64,000 bases of DNA from AP-15 sp963833745 (GCA_963833745.1 CAWHZD010000008.1:496001-560000), one strand, 5' to 3'; counted from the first letter of the stretch, positions 26,503 to 36,106 are shown. Numbers and translations: made by a program. The notes: generated by a model from the letters alone, not told the origin.

Positions 26503-27984
26503 ATGAGGACAGGGGCGGAGTATCGCGAGGCGCTGCGCGACGGGCGGCGCGTCTGGGTCATGGGCGAAGGCATGATCGACGACGTGACGACCCATCCCGC
26601 GACCCGCGCGATGGTCGACGAATACGTCGCCTGGTACGATTTGCACCGCGATCCCGCATGGCAGGAGATTGCGTTGCGGCCATCCGACCGCACCCCCTGG
26701 GCCTATGTCGCGCCTAAGACCGCCGACGAGCTCGGCGCGATGGGCCGGTTCTTTTCCGCCTCGACTTTTTTGAGCGCCGGCAACATCACCCACACCCCCG
26801 CCTACGGCCATCTGATCGCGCTCGGTCTCCTAAGCTCGGTCGAGGAGCGCGAAACGTCGCCCGAGCAGGTCGCCTATGCCGCAAGTTATCGTGAAATGAT
26901 AGCCGCAACCGGACGGTTTCTGACGTTTTGCGGCGGCGCGCCGACGATCGGCTACCGCATGCGCGACGACCCGGCCGACCGGGTCGCGCTGAAGATCGTG
27001 CGCGAAACCGACGCCGGGCTCGTCCTCAAGGGCAAGATCGGCATGCATACCAGCCCGGCCTATGCCGAGGATCTCTATGTCGGCAGCGTCTCCGGGCTGC
27101 AGGTCGACGGTCAGCACGTGACCTTTGTCGTCCGGGTCAACGCGCCCGGGATCACCGTGCTGTGCCGCAAGATCGCGGCGCGCGACCGGAACCCGTTTGT
27201 CGCCCCGCTGTCGAGCCGTTTTGACGAACTCGACGGCCAGATGTGGCTCGACGACGTCTTCGTCCCGTGGGAGAGCGTCTTTTTCCTCGGCCAGTCGCCG
27301 GAGCCGGTGGTGCGCTGGCTGATCTGGCATCACCTCTACGGCTGGCTGTCGAAGGCCGAGTTCACCTTGGGCCTGGCGTTGGCATTGAGCCACGCAATGG
27401 GGCTCGCCCGGCACGATCAGACGATCGACTATTTGCTCGACCTGACGATCGAGGTGCAGACCGTGCGCAGCTGCCTCGTCGCCTGCGAGCGCGACCCGCG
27501 CTTTACCGCAGGCGGCTATTGTGTGCCGAACCACGCCCATCTCGCCGCCGGCGGTCTTGCGATCCTGCGCGCGCGCCCGCGGATGGCCGAGATCCTGCGG
27601 ATCGTCCCCGGCTCGTCCCTGGTGGTCACCCCGTCCGACCGCGACCTCGCCGCTCCCGAGCTCGCCGCCGGCCTCGAAGAAGCTTTTGGCGGCGGCGGCT
27701 ACACCGCGCTGCAGCGCGCGGCCCTGTTGCAGATGGCCTGGGACCATGTCTCCTCGGCGCTCGACGGGCGCGAGTCGGCGTTCGAACTGCACGCCAGCGG
27801 CGGGGTGCCGGCGTGGCGCGGCCGGCTGCGCCACAATTTCGCGAGCTACAACGACCTCGCCAACCGCGTCGCCGGCTCGCTCGGCATGCCGATGCCCGAA
27901 ATCGACCTCGACCACCTCCGCGAAGTCGCATGGGCTCCCCGCCGCCCGGTCACCCCCTCGATACCCGGCGGAAAAGCCGATTAG
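26503..27984 (+). CDS. 4-hydroxyphenylacetate 3-hydroxylase (HpaB) family monooxygenase
   Basis: A 493-residue acyl-CoA-dehydrogenase-like flavin monooxygenase. It opens with RTGAEYREALRDGRRVWVMGE, which is the HpaB N-terminal pattern, and continues with HTPAYGHLIALGLL, KIGMHTSPAYAEDLYV and DDVFVPWESVFFLG. These enzymes use FADH2 from a partner reductase to hydroxylate phenols. No reductase gene is adjacent; a flavin reductase is encoded at 50741-51418 but is far away. GGGAG lies six bases before the ATG at 26503. Confidence 0.88.
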   Translation: MRTGAEYREALRDGRRVWVMGEGMIDDVTTHPATRAMVDEYVAWYDLHRDPAWQEIALRPSDRTPWAYVAPKTADELGAMGRFFSASTFLSAGNITHTPAYGHLIALGLLSSVEERETSPEQVAYAASYREMIAATGRFLTFCGGAPTIGYRMRDDPADRVALKIVRETDAGLVLKGKIGMHTSPAYAEDLYVGSVSGLQVDGQHVTFVVRVNAPGITVLCRKIAARDRNPFVAPLSSRFDELDGQMWLDDVFVPWESVFFLGQSPEPVVRWLIWHHLYGWLSKAEFTLGLALALSHAMGLARHDQTIDYLLDLTIEVQTVRSCLVACERDPRFTAGGYCVPNHAHLAAGGLAILRARPRMAEILRIVPGSSLVVTPSDRDLAAPELAAGLEEAFGGGGYTALQRAALLQMAWDHVSSALDGRESAFELHASGGVPAWRGRLRHNFASYNDLANRVAGSLGMPMPEIDLDHLREVAWAPRRPVTPSIPGGKAD

Positions 27985-28086
27985 TCCTCGATCGGTCGAG
28001 GCGTCATTCGCCCGTCGCGGATGGGTAGTCAGGAGCAATTACGATACGCGCAATAAGCGGAAAATGTGCGAGCTCGCGCGAGAAAC

Positions 28087-29781
28087 TCAGTGTCCTTGGT
28101 GTCCCGGGTTTCCTTGTCCGCTCGCCGCTTGCAACGCGTCGCCGGTCAACTGGAGAATAGTCAGACCCGAACCGGCGCGGTCGAGATTGTAGATATAGCC
28201 GCGATCGCCTACCTCCCCTAAATCGGAAAAGGTCGCTTTGCGGCAATAATGGGTATTGCCCTGATACGTCCCGCAACTCGCGTGCGTGTTGTTGTTCGGC
28301 GCCTGGATGAAATAGGCGACCCGCCGCGGGTTATAGGGGTCGCGGATGTCCCAGACCTGCAGCCCCGCGTTGAACATGGCGACGATCAGGAGCTTGCCGT
28401 AATAGGGCGGATAAATCTGGCGATTGATCTCGTGGACGCCAAAGCGCGATCCCTTGCCGCAGAAGTCTCCCGGAAACTGAGGCACATCCAGCACGGCAAT
28501 CGGCCAAGGCGTTTCGTCGTTGGTTATGTCGATCAGAAACGGGTTCTTCCATGGTTGCCCAAAGCAATCGTTGGTCGTCTCTTCGGACGTCACCGCCAGC
28601 AGGTCCCACTTTTGCGGTTTGCCGTCGAGATAGTTTTGCTGCGCTTCCGGAACCGGCACTCCGAAGATCGGGATCGCGGTATGCCCCCCTTGGTTGGGGT
28701 TGGTCGCAATATAGCTGACCTGCGGGTAGAGCAGGTCGGCCTGCGTCGGGCGGTTGGCACAGTCCGCCGAAGCAGTCGAGACCGTGCAGCCGGTCAGCAG
28801 CTTGTTGCGGTCGACGATTTGAAAGACGCCGTTACTGTCGACGCCATAGGGAAGGTAGACGCGATTTTTTGTTACACCCGCCGAGTACACCTGATGAACC
28901 CCGCCGGGCGGATTGGTGACGCCTTCGTAGCAATTCGGCCCGGGAGCGTTGTGACAACTCTTCGCCGTGGCGATGTCCGCACCGGGCTGTTGCCCGACTA
29001 ACCCGAACTGACGGATGAAAACCGGCTTTGCGGGATTGCTCAGATCATAGATGTAGACGTGCTGCTGCGACCCGGTTTCGTGCCATCCGTCGGTCTTGGT
29101 CTGCGAGATCAGATACGCGATCCCGGTGTCGCATTCCCACCAGTCATGGTGCGTCGCGATCAGCCCGCCGATGACGACGGCGATCCGAACCGGCGCCGTG
29201 GGATTGGTGACGTCCCACACCTCCTGGTTGGTCGATCCGTCGTGCCGCAACATGTACCAGTGGTTTTTCTGCGCATGCGGCAAGATGTTGCCGCCGCACA
29301 CTGCGACATGCGTCGCACCGCCCTGACTTACTGTCGCGATGTGGTGGACGAAAACCGGCTTTGCCGGGTCGGTGACGTCGATCAATGACGTGCCATTGTT
29401 CTCGACCTTGCCGGTCAACGGATTGAGCCCGCTGCCGGGACTGTTGGTCATGTACAGGATGTAGCGGCCATTTTGGTTTTCGATCCAGCCGTCGTCCGAA
29501 CTGGGGCGCCCCTGATTGTCCTGGAAGCCGACCACCTTCATGTTCCAGATCGATTCTTTGTCCCACGCATTAGGCGGCGGCACCGGCAGCGGCGGCAAAC
29601 CGGCAGCCCCGCTCTGGTCTTCGTCGAGGGTGACGAGCGGGACGTTTGGCCCGTCCGGGATGTAGTTTTGCGCCGCAGCGCCGCCGCCCAAGCCAAACCC
29701 GACGCCGGAACAGGCAACGACAAGCGCGAGCCCGAAGCCCCGAGCCATCCGACCCAGATCACTCATGACAAATCCCCCCAT
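28087..29781 (-). CDS. Exported LVIVD-repeat beta-propeller protein
   Basis: A 564-residue exported protein. A signal peptide (about residues 8-38, FGLALVVACSGVGFGLGGGA) precedes repeats of the type LIDVTDPAKPVFVHHIATVS, VWDVTNPTAPVRIAV, IYDLSNPAKPVFIRQFGLV and VWDIRDPYNPRRVAYFI. These are LVIVD-like propeller blades. Several cysteines suggest disulfides outside the cytoplasm. AGGAGAACCT precedes the ATG at 29781; a second ATG at 29766 is also well placed. Function unknown. It stands alone, next to a long non-coding gap. Confidence 0.82.
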   Translation of the reverse strand: MGGFVMSDLGRMARGFGLALVVACSGVGFGLGGGAAAQNYIPDGPNVPLVTLDEDQSGAAGLPPLPVPPPNAWDKESIWNMKVVGFQDNQGRPSSDDGWIENQNGRYILYMTNSPGSGLNPLTGKVENNGTSLIDVTDPAKPVFVHHIATVSQGGATHVAVCGGNILPHAQKNHWYMLRHDGSTNQEVWDVTNPTAPVRIAVVIGGLIATHHDWWECDTGIAYLISQTKTDGWHETGSQQHVYIYDLSNPAKPVFIRQFGLVGQQPGADIATAKSCHNAPGPNCYEGVTNPPGGVHQVYSAGVTKNRVYLPYGVDSNGVFQIVDRNKLLTGCTVSTASADCANRPTQADLLYPQVSYIATNPNQGGHTAIPIFGVPVPEAQQNYLDGKPQKWDLLAVTSEETTNDCFGQPWKNPFLIDITNDETPWPIAVLDVPQFPGDFCGKGSRFGVHEINRQIYPPYYGKLLIVAMFNAGLQVWDIRDPYNPRRVAYFIQAPNNNTHASCGTYQGNTHYCRKATFSDLGEVGDRGYIYNLDRAGSGLTILQLTGDALQAASGQGNPGHQGH

Positions 29782-30405
29782 AGGTTCTCCTCATTCGCCC
29801 GATTTCGATATTCTTCCCCGACAATAGCCGTGGCGCCCGGCCGGTCGCTGTTTTTGTCGCCGGGCACCGGGGTTGGCGGGATTGCCCCAGTCCCCTGATC
29901 CCCAACCACGAGTTTATCGCATCTTTCTGCGCCGCCGAAAATACAGCGAATCTACCTGCAGAACCCGCTTTCAGGTTGAACAGCCTGCGCCTCGGCCGGG
30001 TCGGCGAGACCGCCTGCGCCGACGCTTCGCGAGACGCCGGTCCCGCATCTCGTGCTCCGCTTCTTTTCTCAGGTCGAGATCAGGCAACCCCGTTCCAACC
30101 CAATCCCGCCTCCGCCCCAAGAGTGCCGTTGCCGTGAGAATACGATGCGATTGCGGCAACCGCGTGGTTGTCGACAGATAGATGCCATCGGGCGAGCACC
30201 CCCGGATACCGGAGCATAGGAGTCGGTCGTGAGCGTGCCGTTGCGACTCGGTCATGGCTGGCTCGGTGACGGCTCCGAACCCGCGAAACCAGGGATGCGC
30301 TGCGCTTTTTCGCCTTGCTCGACTGCAAGCGGGGTACTAACAGAACGGATGATTGTAGAAACGCTCTATAACCGCCTGAAAATTGACTCTTTCTCGTTAG
30401 TTTAA
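29782..30405. other. Gene-free gap beside the disrupted HAD gene
   Basis: About 620 bases. Short open frames occur on both strands but none has a convincing product, start or codon use. A near-palindrome GTTAGTTTAACTAAC (30396-30410) overlaps the end of the HAD gene and could be an operator or termination signal. Nothing else is recognised. Confidence 0.5.
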
Positions 30406-30714
30406 CTAACAACTAACGGGGGCCTCAATGCCAACCGCTGTGAGTACTTCTGCAAAGGATGAAGCAGCGATATAGTCGGGTCGGACCGACTTCGCTTCCG
30501 CCCTCAACTGCTCTTCGCGCGCGATCTCGTCGGGCGTCCAATGCGTGACCCGCACAAGGTCTGCGTAAAGCCTGCGATCATGGTGAGCACCATATTCTGC
30601 CCAGATAGCGAATACTCCCGCCCTTTTTGCCATGAGAATATCTCGCGCGATGCTGTCGCCGACATAGGCAGTCTCGTAAGCCTCAACGCCTTCTGTGCGA
30701 CAGATCTCAAGCAA

Positions 30715-30722
30715 CACGGTCG
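30715..30722. repeat. Target-site duplication, left copy
   Basis: CACGGTCG, identical to 32158-32165. The pair brackets the IS256-family element exactly, and 8 bp is the usual duplication size for this family. Confidence 0.9.
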
Positions 30723-30767
30723 GGTGCCGTCCGGGATGTGGTTGGAATTGAAGGTGGCGTAGTCTCC
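30723..30767 (+). repeat. IS256 left inverted repeat
   Basis: Begins GGTGCCGTCC and contains GGGATGTGGTTGGAATTGA, then GTCTCC at its inner end. It pairs with the complement of 32116-32157 with a few mismatches and small gaps. Confidence 0.8.
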
Positions 30768-30819
30768 GGGTGCTGAAACCCAAACGATCCCAGCGTTGAG
30801 CGCCGGTGGAGACCACGCC

Positions 30820-32094
30820 ATGACCAACAATATCACAAAGTCGCCGCTTCACGGTTCGGAAGCCGAGACGGCGGTGCATCTTCTCGACGATTGGTTTGAT
30901 CCGATCGAGACCGGTTTGCGCGACCGGGTGCGCGAGCTCATCCAAACGATGATCGAGAGCGAGCTTGAGGCGGTGCTCTCACGCTCACGGTACGCTCGCG
31001 GGCCCAAGGCGGATGCCGCGAATGCCGATGACGCGGGCAATGTCACTGGCCACCGGCACGGCCACCGATCGCGCTCACTGCTGGGGACCTTTGGCCGGGT
31101 GGAGATCGCGGTGCCGCGGGCCAGGCTCGACACCGCAGAGGGCAAGACCACGGAATGGAAGAGCAAGGCGCTGCGAGCTTACCAGCGGCGCACCAAGCAG
31201 GCCGATTCGCTGATCGCCGGTGCCTATCTTGGCGGTACCAACACACGTCGGGTGCGGCGGGCGCTGTCGGCCGTGTTCGGCGGCGCGGTCAGCAAGGACA
31301 CGGTGAGCCGGGTGTGGCGCAAGGTGAAGGGTGATTGGGACGCCTGGAATGCCCGCGCGCTCGGCGAAGAACCGATCGTCCGCCTGATCCTCGACGGCAC
31401 TGTGGTGCGGGTCCGGCTCGACCGGAAGGCCACCTCAATCGTGCTCTTGGTCGTGCTCGGCGTGCGCGAGGACGGCCAAAAGGTGCTGTTGGCCATCAAA
31501 AACATGGCGGGCGAGACCAGCGAGGCTTGGCGCGCCGTCCTCGACGACCTCGTCAAGCGCGGGCTGCGCAAGCCAGAGTTTCTGATTGTCGACGGCGGGA
31601 CGGGGTTGGAGCAGGCGTTGACCGCGCTCTGGAGCGATGTGCCGACCCAGCGCTGTACCGTCCATAAGCACCGCAACCTGCTCGCCCACGCGCCCCAGCG
31701 GCTGCACGACGAGGTCTCGGCCGACTACAACGACATGATCTACGCCGCCTCGGCTGCAGAGATCGAGGAGCGCCGGCGTGCCTTCCTCCGCAAATGGCGG
31801 CTCAAATGCAAGGCGGTAGCCGACAGCCTCGAGGAGGCCGGTGACCGGCTCTTTACTTTCATCCGACTGCCGCTCAGCCAATGGAAAAGCGCACGCACCA
31901 CCAACGCAATCGAACGGCTCCATGAGGAGTTCAAGCGCCGGATCAAGACCCAGACGGTGCTGCCTTCGGCCGAGACCGCAGCCATGTTGTTCTGGGCGTT
32001 GCTCGCCGCTGGTCAGATCGCAATGCGCAAAGTCGACGGGTGGCAGACCCTAAACCAGAACCTTGCTGACCGGCCGATTGACTTGGCTGCCTGA
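30820..32094 (+). CDS. IS256-family (mutator-type) transposase
   Basis: A 424-residue DDE transposase, full length for the family. Catalytic residues are visible as D192 in LILDGTVV, D258 in LIVDGGTGLEQAL and E365 in NAIERLHEEFKRRIK, with the C-x2-H pair in QRCTVHKHRN between. The N-terminal region carries TGLRDRVRELIQTMIESELE, typical of IS256 DNA-binding regions. GGAGA lies seven bases before the ATG at 30820. No frame damage is seen, so the element may be active. Confidence 0.95.
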   Translation: MTNNITKSPLHGSEAETAVHLLDDWFDPIETGLRDRVRELIQTMIESELEAVLSRSRYARGPKADAANADDAGNVTGHRHGHRSRSLLGTFGRVEIAVPRARLDTAEGKTTEWKSKALRAYQRRTKQADSLIAGAYLGGTNTRRVRRALSAVFGGAVSKDTVSRVWRKVKGDWDAWNARALGEEPIVRLILDGTVVRVRLDRKATSIVLLVVLGVREDGQKVLLAIKNMAGETSEAWRAVLDDLVKRGLRKPEFLIVDGGTGLEQALTALWSDVPTQRCTVHKHRNLLAHAPQRLHDEVSADYNDMIYAASAAEIEERRRAFLRKWRLKCKAVADSLEEAGDRLFTFIRLPLSQWKSARTTNAIERLHEEFKRRIKTQTVLPSAETAAMLFWALLAAGQIAMRKVDGWQTLNQNLADRPIDLAA

Positions 32095-32115
32095 CCCCGC
32101 ATCCTCATCCCTACT

Positions 32116-32157
32116 GGAGACCGCGCCATCAATTCCAACACACATCGCGACAGCACC
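32116..32157 (-). repeat. IS256 right inverted repeat
   Basis: Complement begins GGTGCTGTCG and contains GATGTGTGTTGGAATTGA, then GCGGTCTCC at its inner end, matching the left repeat. The element ends at 32157, immediately before the second CACGGTCG. Confidence 0.8.
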
Positions 32158-32165
32158 CACGGTCG
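32158..32165. repeat. Target-site duplication, right copy
   Basis: CACGGTCG, identical to the left copy at 30715-30722. Collapsing the two copies restores the reading frame of the HAD gene. Confidence 0.9.
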
Positions 32166-32890
32166 GGTCGGGCTTCGACTGATGATAAGCCAGTTCCTTC
32201 ACCATATGCATCGGGATCTGCCTGAACCAGGCTGCCCCTGCGGCTTCGTCCGGATGGATAGATGATGGCCGTTCGCGGCAATAAATCCTGCGGAAAAATC
32301 GAATGACCTCCAAACGGCTCAGCCTATCAAACGCGCCATAGAGTTTGCTCTCTGTGTGAGCAACCATGATAACACCCGCGCGGTTAAGCGCCGACAAACC
32401 TTCCATGACCCCAGGATTTAGCTTTAGCGTATTCTTTCTCGTGGCGTTGAACGCGTGAAAGGCAGGATCGAGGGCCTTCGCCATTGCCGAAGCGCTCATG
32501 CCAGCGAACCGATGCTGCACGACAGATGTCTCGATCAATGCGAAGGGTTGCTCCGAATCGTGATGCTTCTGGTGGACCTCGCGCAAGTCGTCCAACAGTC
32601 GCTCGCGGTCGCATCCGATGATCGGCAGCGCCGCATCGACCATCGCCCCAAATGAGGGCACGAAATAACCCACCCAATCATAGAGGGTGTTGTCGAGATC
32701 GCAGACAAGCAGCTTTCTAGCGTGCATTGAGCGGTTCTTTGCTGTTCGCATCCGGTATTTTGCCGGGCGAAACGGGAGCCGATATGCCATATCGTGCCGT
32801 CCGCCAAAATTCGCTGTCATCAAAAACAACACAGTCGCCAAGATCGACAGCGTCCAGATCGATAGGCGGTAGAAGCGTCTCACCTTCATT

Positions 32891-33370
32891 TCAGCGGTTT
32901 TTTTGCGTATTTCCCATATAGCGATAGCGTTCACCGGATCTGTCCACTCTGGCGTCATCAAACCGGCTGAAGTGGGAGATCGCCTGCGTCATACCCTTTT
33001 CGAGCTGGAATATCTGGCTCATGTAGTTTACTACAAAATCTTCTCCGAAGGTGACCGCCCCTCGCAGCATCCTGTGGTACACATTAAGGTCGAGAAGACT
33101 AACGGCGAAAAGAGCGAACGCGCTCGCCGCTATCAGCAGCACGGCACCGTGCAGCTCAAACCCGAGATACGCGATCGGAAGCACAAAATCGGGGCCGCGA
33201 GTGAGAATGACGACGCCAAGGCCTAACGCCGCCGCCACGAAGGTGAGTCCGAATTGCCGGGCTTTGACTGACATTTCGTTGAAATGCATCTGTGTATCAA
33301 CCGCCTTCTGCCAGATTGCGAGATAGATCTTCTGTTGCTCTGGTGTCGGGACCGAGCGCTCGTCAGTCAC
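32891..33370 (-). CDS. Membrane protein of unknown function, probably frame-broken at A7
   Basis: A 159-residue frame starting MTDERSVPTPEQQK with two membrane helices (FGLTFVAAALGLGVVIL and GAVLLIAASAFALFAVSLL). It stops just after a run of seven A (T-run 32898-32904 on the plus strand). With six A the frame continues through a third helix (LSIWTLSILATVLFLM) and, with no stop, into the HAD gene that follows. The gene is thus either a two-helix protein or the start of a three-helix protein fused to a HAD phosphatase of about 506 residues in total. RBS and start at 33370 look acceptable. No family recognised. Base composition is more AT-rich than the neighbours. Confidence 0.6.
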   Translation of the reverse strand: MTDERSVPTPEQQKIYLAIWQKAVDTQMHFNEMSVKARQFGLTFVAAALGLGVVILTRGPDFVLPIAYLGFELHGAVLLIAASAFALFAVSLLDLNVYHRMLRGAVTFGEDFVVNYMSQIFQLEKGMTQAISHFSRFDDARVDRSGERYRYMGNTQKNR

Positions 33371-33543
33371 CAGCTTCCTACCTTCGCCTCATTTCCCAGA
33401 GATGATGCTACTCGCGCTTCGGACCTCGAGCGAGCATTTCGAAGCGAGTAGGACAGGTCGGCGAGATCTACCATCTTTTGGGACGGCACAGGTGGGCTTC
33501 GCCAAGGTTAAACCCGCCCTCGGCACTCCACACCACTTGCCGG

Positions 33544-35664
33544 TTACATCGGGCGGCTGGGTTTGGCGTCGCGGAAGGGGGTGTTGGTTTCGGCGAGACG
33601 GCGGAGGTAGGGGGAGGGGGCCCAGCGTTCGCCATATTGTTGGTGCCAGGCGGCGATCTGGCGGTAGACCTCGGCGACGCCGATGCCGTCGGCCCAGTAC
33701 ATCAGCCCGCCGCGATAGCGCGGGAAGCCGAAGCCGTTGAGCCACATCACGTCGATGTCGCTGGCCCGGTAAGCTTTTCCTTCTTCGAGGATCTTGCAGG
33801 CCTCGTTGACCGAGGCGAACAGCAGCCGCCGCAGGATCTCCTCGTCGGTAAAGCTGCGCTGCTCGATCCCGAGTTCGGCAGTCTTTTCCTTGATCATGCG
33901 CGCGAGCTCGGGGTCGGGGTGCGGGATGCGGTCGCCCGGCTCGTAACGGAACCAGCCGGCTCCGGTCTTCTGGCCGAGGCGCCCGCTCTCGACGATGAGG
34001 TCGGCGATCGGCATTTTGCGGTAGTTCGGGTCCTGCGCGGCGCGGCGCTGGCGGCTGTCATAGCCGATGTCGAGCCCCGACAAATCGGCGGTCGCAAACG
34101 GCCCGATCGGATAGCCGAAATCGACCATGACCCGGTCGACCTGCTCGGAGAGCGCCCCCTCCTCGACCATGATGTTCATCTCGGTGCCGAAGGGGGTGCG
34201 GCTGCGGTTGGCGACAAAGCCGTCGCCATTGCCGGCCATCGCGCTGATCTTGCCGATCTTGCGGCCGAGATCCATGCCGGTCGCCAGGGTGTCGGGGGCG
34301 CTCTTTGCTCCTTTCACGACCTCGAACAATTTCATGACGTTGGCGGGGGCGAAGAAGTGGGTCCCGGCCACGTCCTGCGGCCGTTTGGTCGCGTTCGCCA
34401 TGATGTCGATGTCGATGCCCGAGGTGTTGCTGTAAAGCAAGGCACCCGGCTTCATGACCTCGTCGAGTTTTTTGAAGACTTCTTCCTTGACCGGGATGCG
34501 TTCGAACACCGCTTCGATCACGACGTCGCAATCGCTGATGTCGTCGTAGCTGGTGACCGGCTCGATCAGGGCGAGGCGGCGGTTCATCTCGGTTTCGCTG
34601 AGGCTGCCGCGTTTGACGCTGGTCTCGTAATTGGCGCGGATGCGGGCAATGCCGCGGTCGAGCGCCTCCCGGCTCGCCTCGAGCAGTTTCACCGGAAAGC
34701 CGAACTCGGCAAAACTCATCGAAATGCCGCCGCCCATCGTGCCGGCGCCGACGATCGCGGCGGTCTTGATGGGGCGCAACGGCGTCTCGCGCGGGATGTC
34801 GGGCAGCCGCGCCACCTCGCGCTCGGCGAAAAAGGCATAGCGCAGGGCGCGCGCCTCGGCCGAGTTTTCGAGTTCGTCAAAGAGTTCGCGCTCGCGCACG
34901 ATGGCGTCGTCGAACGGCATCGCGCAGGCGTTTTCGACCGAGGTGATGCAATGGTAGGGCGCCTTCTGCCCGCGGGCGCGGCGCGCGATCGACTTGCGCA
35001 TCGCGTCGAACAGGCCGGGATCGGCCTTGGCCTCGGCGAGCTTGTCGTCATGGTCGCGGATGCGCGGCAGCGGCCGGAGGTCAGCGACGCGGCGGGCAAA
35101 CGCGATCGCCGCCGCGTGCAGATCGCCGCCCTCGGGCACCAGCTCGTCGACGATGCCGAGGCGATGCGCCTCCTCGGCCGGGACATGGCGGCCGGTGACG
35201 ATCATGTCGAGCGCCGCCTTTGGCCCGATCAGCCGCGGCAGGCGCTGGGTCCCGCCGCTCCCCGGCAGGATGCCAATCAAGACTTCGGGGAGGCCGACCT
35301 TGGCGCTCGGCACCGCGACGCGGTAGTGCGAGGCGAGGGCGATTTCGAACCCGCCGCCCAAGGCGTAGCCGTGGATCGCGGCGACGACCGGCTTTTGGCT
35401 CGCATCGAGGATCTGGTGCGGACGGCGGCCGTGGACCGGCGGCGGCCGCCTGCCGAAGGTGCGGATGTCGGCGCCGGCGATAAAGCTGCGGCCGGCGCCG
35501 ATCAGCACCATCGCCCGGATCGCCGGGTCGGCATTGCCGCGCTCGACACTCTCGACGATGCCCTCGGGCACGCCCGGCGACAGTGCGTTGACCGGCGGAT
35601 TGTCGATGGTGACGACGCCGATCCCGTCCTCGTTCTCAAAGCGCACCAATGTGTTTTCGGGCAT
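33544..35664 (-). CDS. Multifunctional enoyl-CoA hydratase / 3-hydroxyacyl-CoA dehydrogenase
   Basis: A 706-residue FadB/FadJ-like beta-oxidation protein. The N-terminal crotonase domain shows SFIAGADIRTFG and HGYALGGGFEIALASHYR. The NAD-binding domain starts AAIVGAGTMGGGISMSFAEF near residue 295, and the C-terminal HCDH domains carry THFFAPANVMKLFEVV and NRSRTPFGTEMN. Catalysis: hydration of enoyl-CoA and oxidation of 3-hydroxyacyl-CoA. The second catalytic crotonase acid lies in the region around VLIGILPGSGGTQRLPRL. Full length and undamaged. It belongs with the thiolase-like gene at 36276 in function, although a hypothetical gene and a REP element lie between. Confidence 0.93.
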   Translation of the reverse strand: MPENTLVRFENEDGIGVVTIDNPPVNALSPGVPEGIVESVERGNADPAIRAMVLIGAGRSFIAGADIRTFGRRPPPVHGRRPHQILDASQKPVVAAIHGYALGGGFEIALASHYRVAVPSAKVGLPEVLIGILPGSGGTQRLPRLIGPKAALDMIVTGRHVPAEEAHRLGIVDELVPEGGDLHAAAIAFARRVADLRPLPRIRDHDDKLAEAKADPGLFDAMRKSIARRARGQKAPYHCITSVENACAMPFDDAIVRERELFDELENSAEARALRYAFFAEREVARLPDIPRETPLRPIKTAAIVGAGTMGGGISMSFAEFGFPVKLLEASREALDRGIARIRANYETSVKRGSLSETEMNRRLALIEPVTSYDDISDCDVVIEAVFERIPVKEEVFKKLDEVMKPGALLYSNTSGIDIDIMANATKRPQDVAGTHFFAPANVMKLFEVVKGAKSAPDTLATGMDLGRKIGKISAMAGNGDGFVANRSRTPFGTEMNIMVEEGALSEQVDRVMVDFGYPIGPFATADLSGLDIGYDSRQRRAAQDPNYRKMPIADLIVESGRLGQKTGAGWFRYEPGDRIPHPDPELARMIKEKTAELGIEQRSFTDEEILRRLLFASVNEACKILEEGKAYRASDIDVMWLNGFGFPRYRGGLMYWADGIGVAEVYRQIAAWHQQYGERWAPSPYLRRLAETNTPFRDAKPSRPM

Positions 35665-35767
35665 GTCGCGTCCCTCCCGCTAAATGAGTTCACCAGTGAG
35701 GCAGTGAGACAGTGAGATTTTTCATAGCATAAGACGACGGATGCCGCGTTTAGCATCCGCTGATCGG

Positions 35768-36106
35768 CTAGCTTCGCGCAGATAATCGCACGTCAAATTC
35801 GCGAGACGAGATGGGAGAGAGGTTAAATTTCGGAGGATTTCCGTTGGCCCAGGGTATCAACCCTTTGGCTCGCATCCATCTCCCGGTTTCCACGCTAATG
35901 AGCACACCACACGAAGGTGTCCAAAACGATTTCTTATCAGTATTTGCGAATACAGGATCAGAAAAACCATCGAGATGTAGCGTTACCTGTCCGCGAGCAA
36001 AATATTTGCGACGGTCCTCTACGTCATCGATTTTAATGCCATAGCCTGAATCTCCTGGTGGAAAGCTGCCTCCGTTTTTCCACCCCGTTCCGGTTATATA
36101 TGTCAT
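35768..36106 (-). CDS. Hypothetical protein
   Basis: A 112-residue protein starting MTYITGTGWKNGGSFPPGD, with GAGAGGAAAG in front of the ATG at 36106. No domain or signal peptide is recognised. It contains a tract YFARGQVTLHLDGFSDPVFA and several aromatic residues, and ends FDVRLSARS. The coding sequence is clearly more AT-rich than its neighbours, which suggests acquired DNA. The frame extends upstream across the REP element, but that part is not a gene. Confidence 0.6.
   Translation of the reverse strand: MTYITGTGWKNGGSFPPGDSGYGIKIDDVEDRRKYFARGQVTLHLDGFSDPVFANTDKKSFWTPSCGVLISVETGRWMRAKGLIPWANGNPPKFNLSPISSREFDVRLSARS

Larger units (their letters stand above)
30723..32157 (+). mobile_element. 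IS256-family insertion sequence, complete, 1435 bp
   Basis: The element is bounded by imperfect inverted repeats that both begin GGTGC and share GATGTG, TTGGAATTGA and GTCTCC (left 30723-30767, right 32116-32157). It carries one intact transposase gene and is flanked by a perfect 8-bp duplication of target DNA. The host HAD gene is otherwise unbroken, which argues for a recent insertion. Confidence 0.93.
30406..32727 (-). pseudogene. HAD-superfamily hydrolase interrupted by an IS256 element
   Basis: Two fragments of one gene flank the insertion. The N-terminal part (32158-32727) starts MHARKLLVCDLDNTLYDW with the nucleophile motif DLDNT and ends at KPDPTV. The C-terminal part (30406-30722) resumes PTVLLEICRTEG and has the Mg-binding YVGDSIARDILMAKRAG. 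Deleting the 1435-bp element and one 8-bp copy of CACGGTCG restores QSKPDPTVLLEIC in frame, giving a 292-residue hydrolase. All four HAD motifs would be present, so the gene was probably functional until a recent insertion. The upstream membrane gene reads into this frame if its own frameshift is corrected. Confidence 0.9.

Noticed and set aside
29873..30181. Short arginine-rich plus-strand frame
   Set aside because: No RBS, no homology, composition typical of random GC-rich sequence.
33478..35715. 745-codon plus-strand frame opposite the beta-oxidation gene
   Set aside because: Asp/His/Gly-rich shadow of the real minus-strand gene; high GC makes such mirror frames long.
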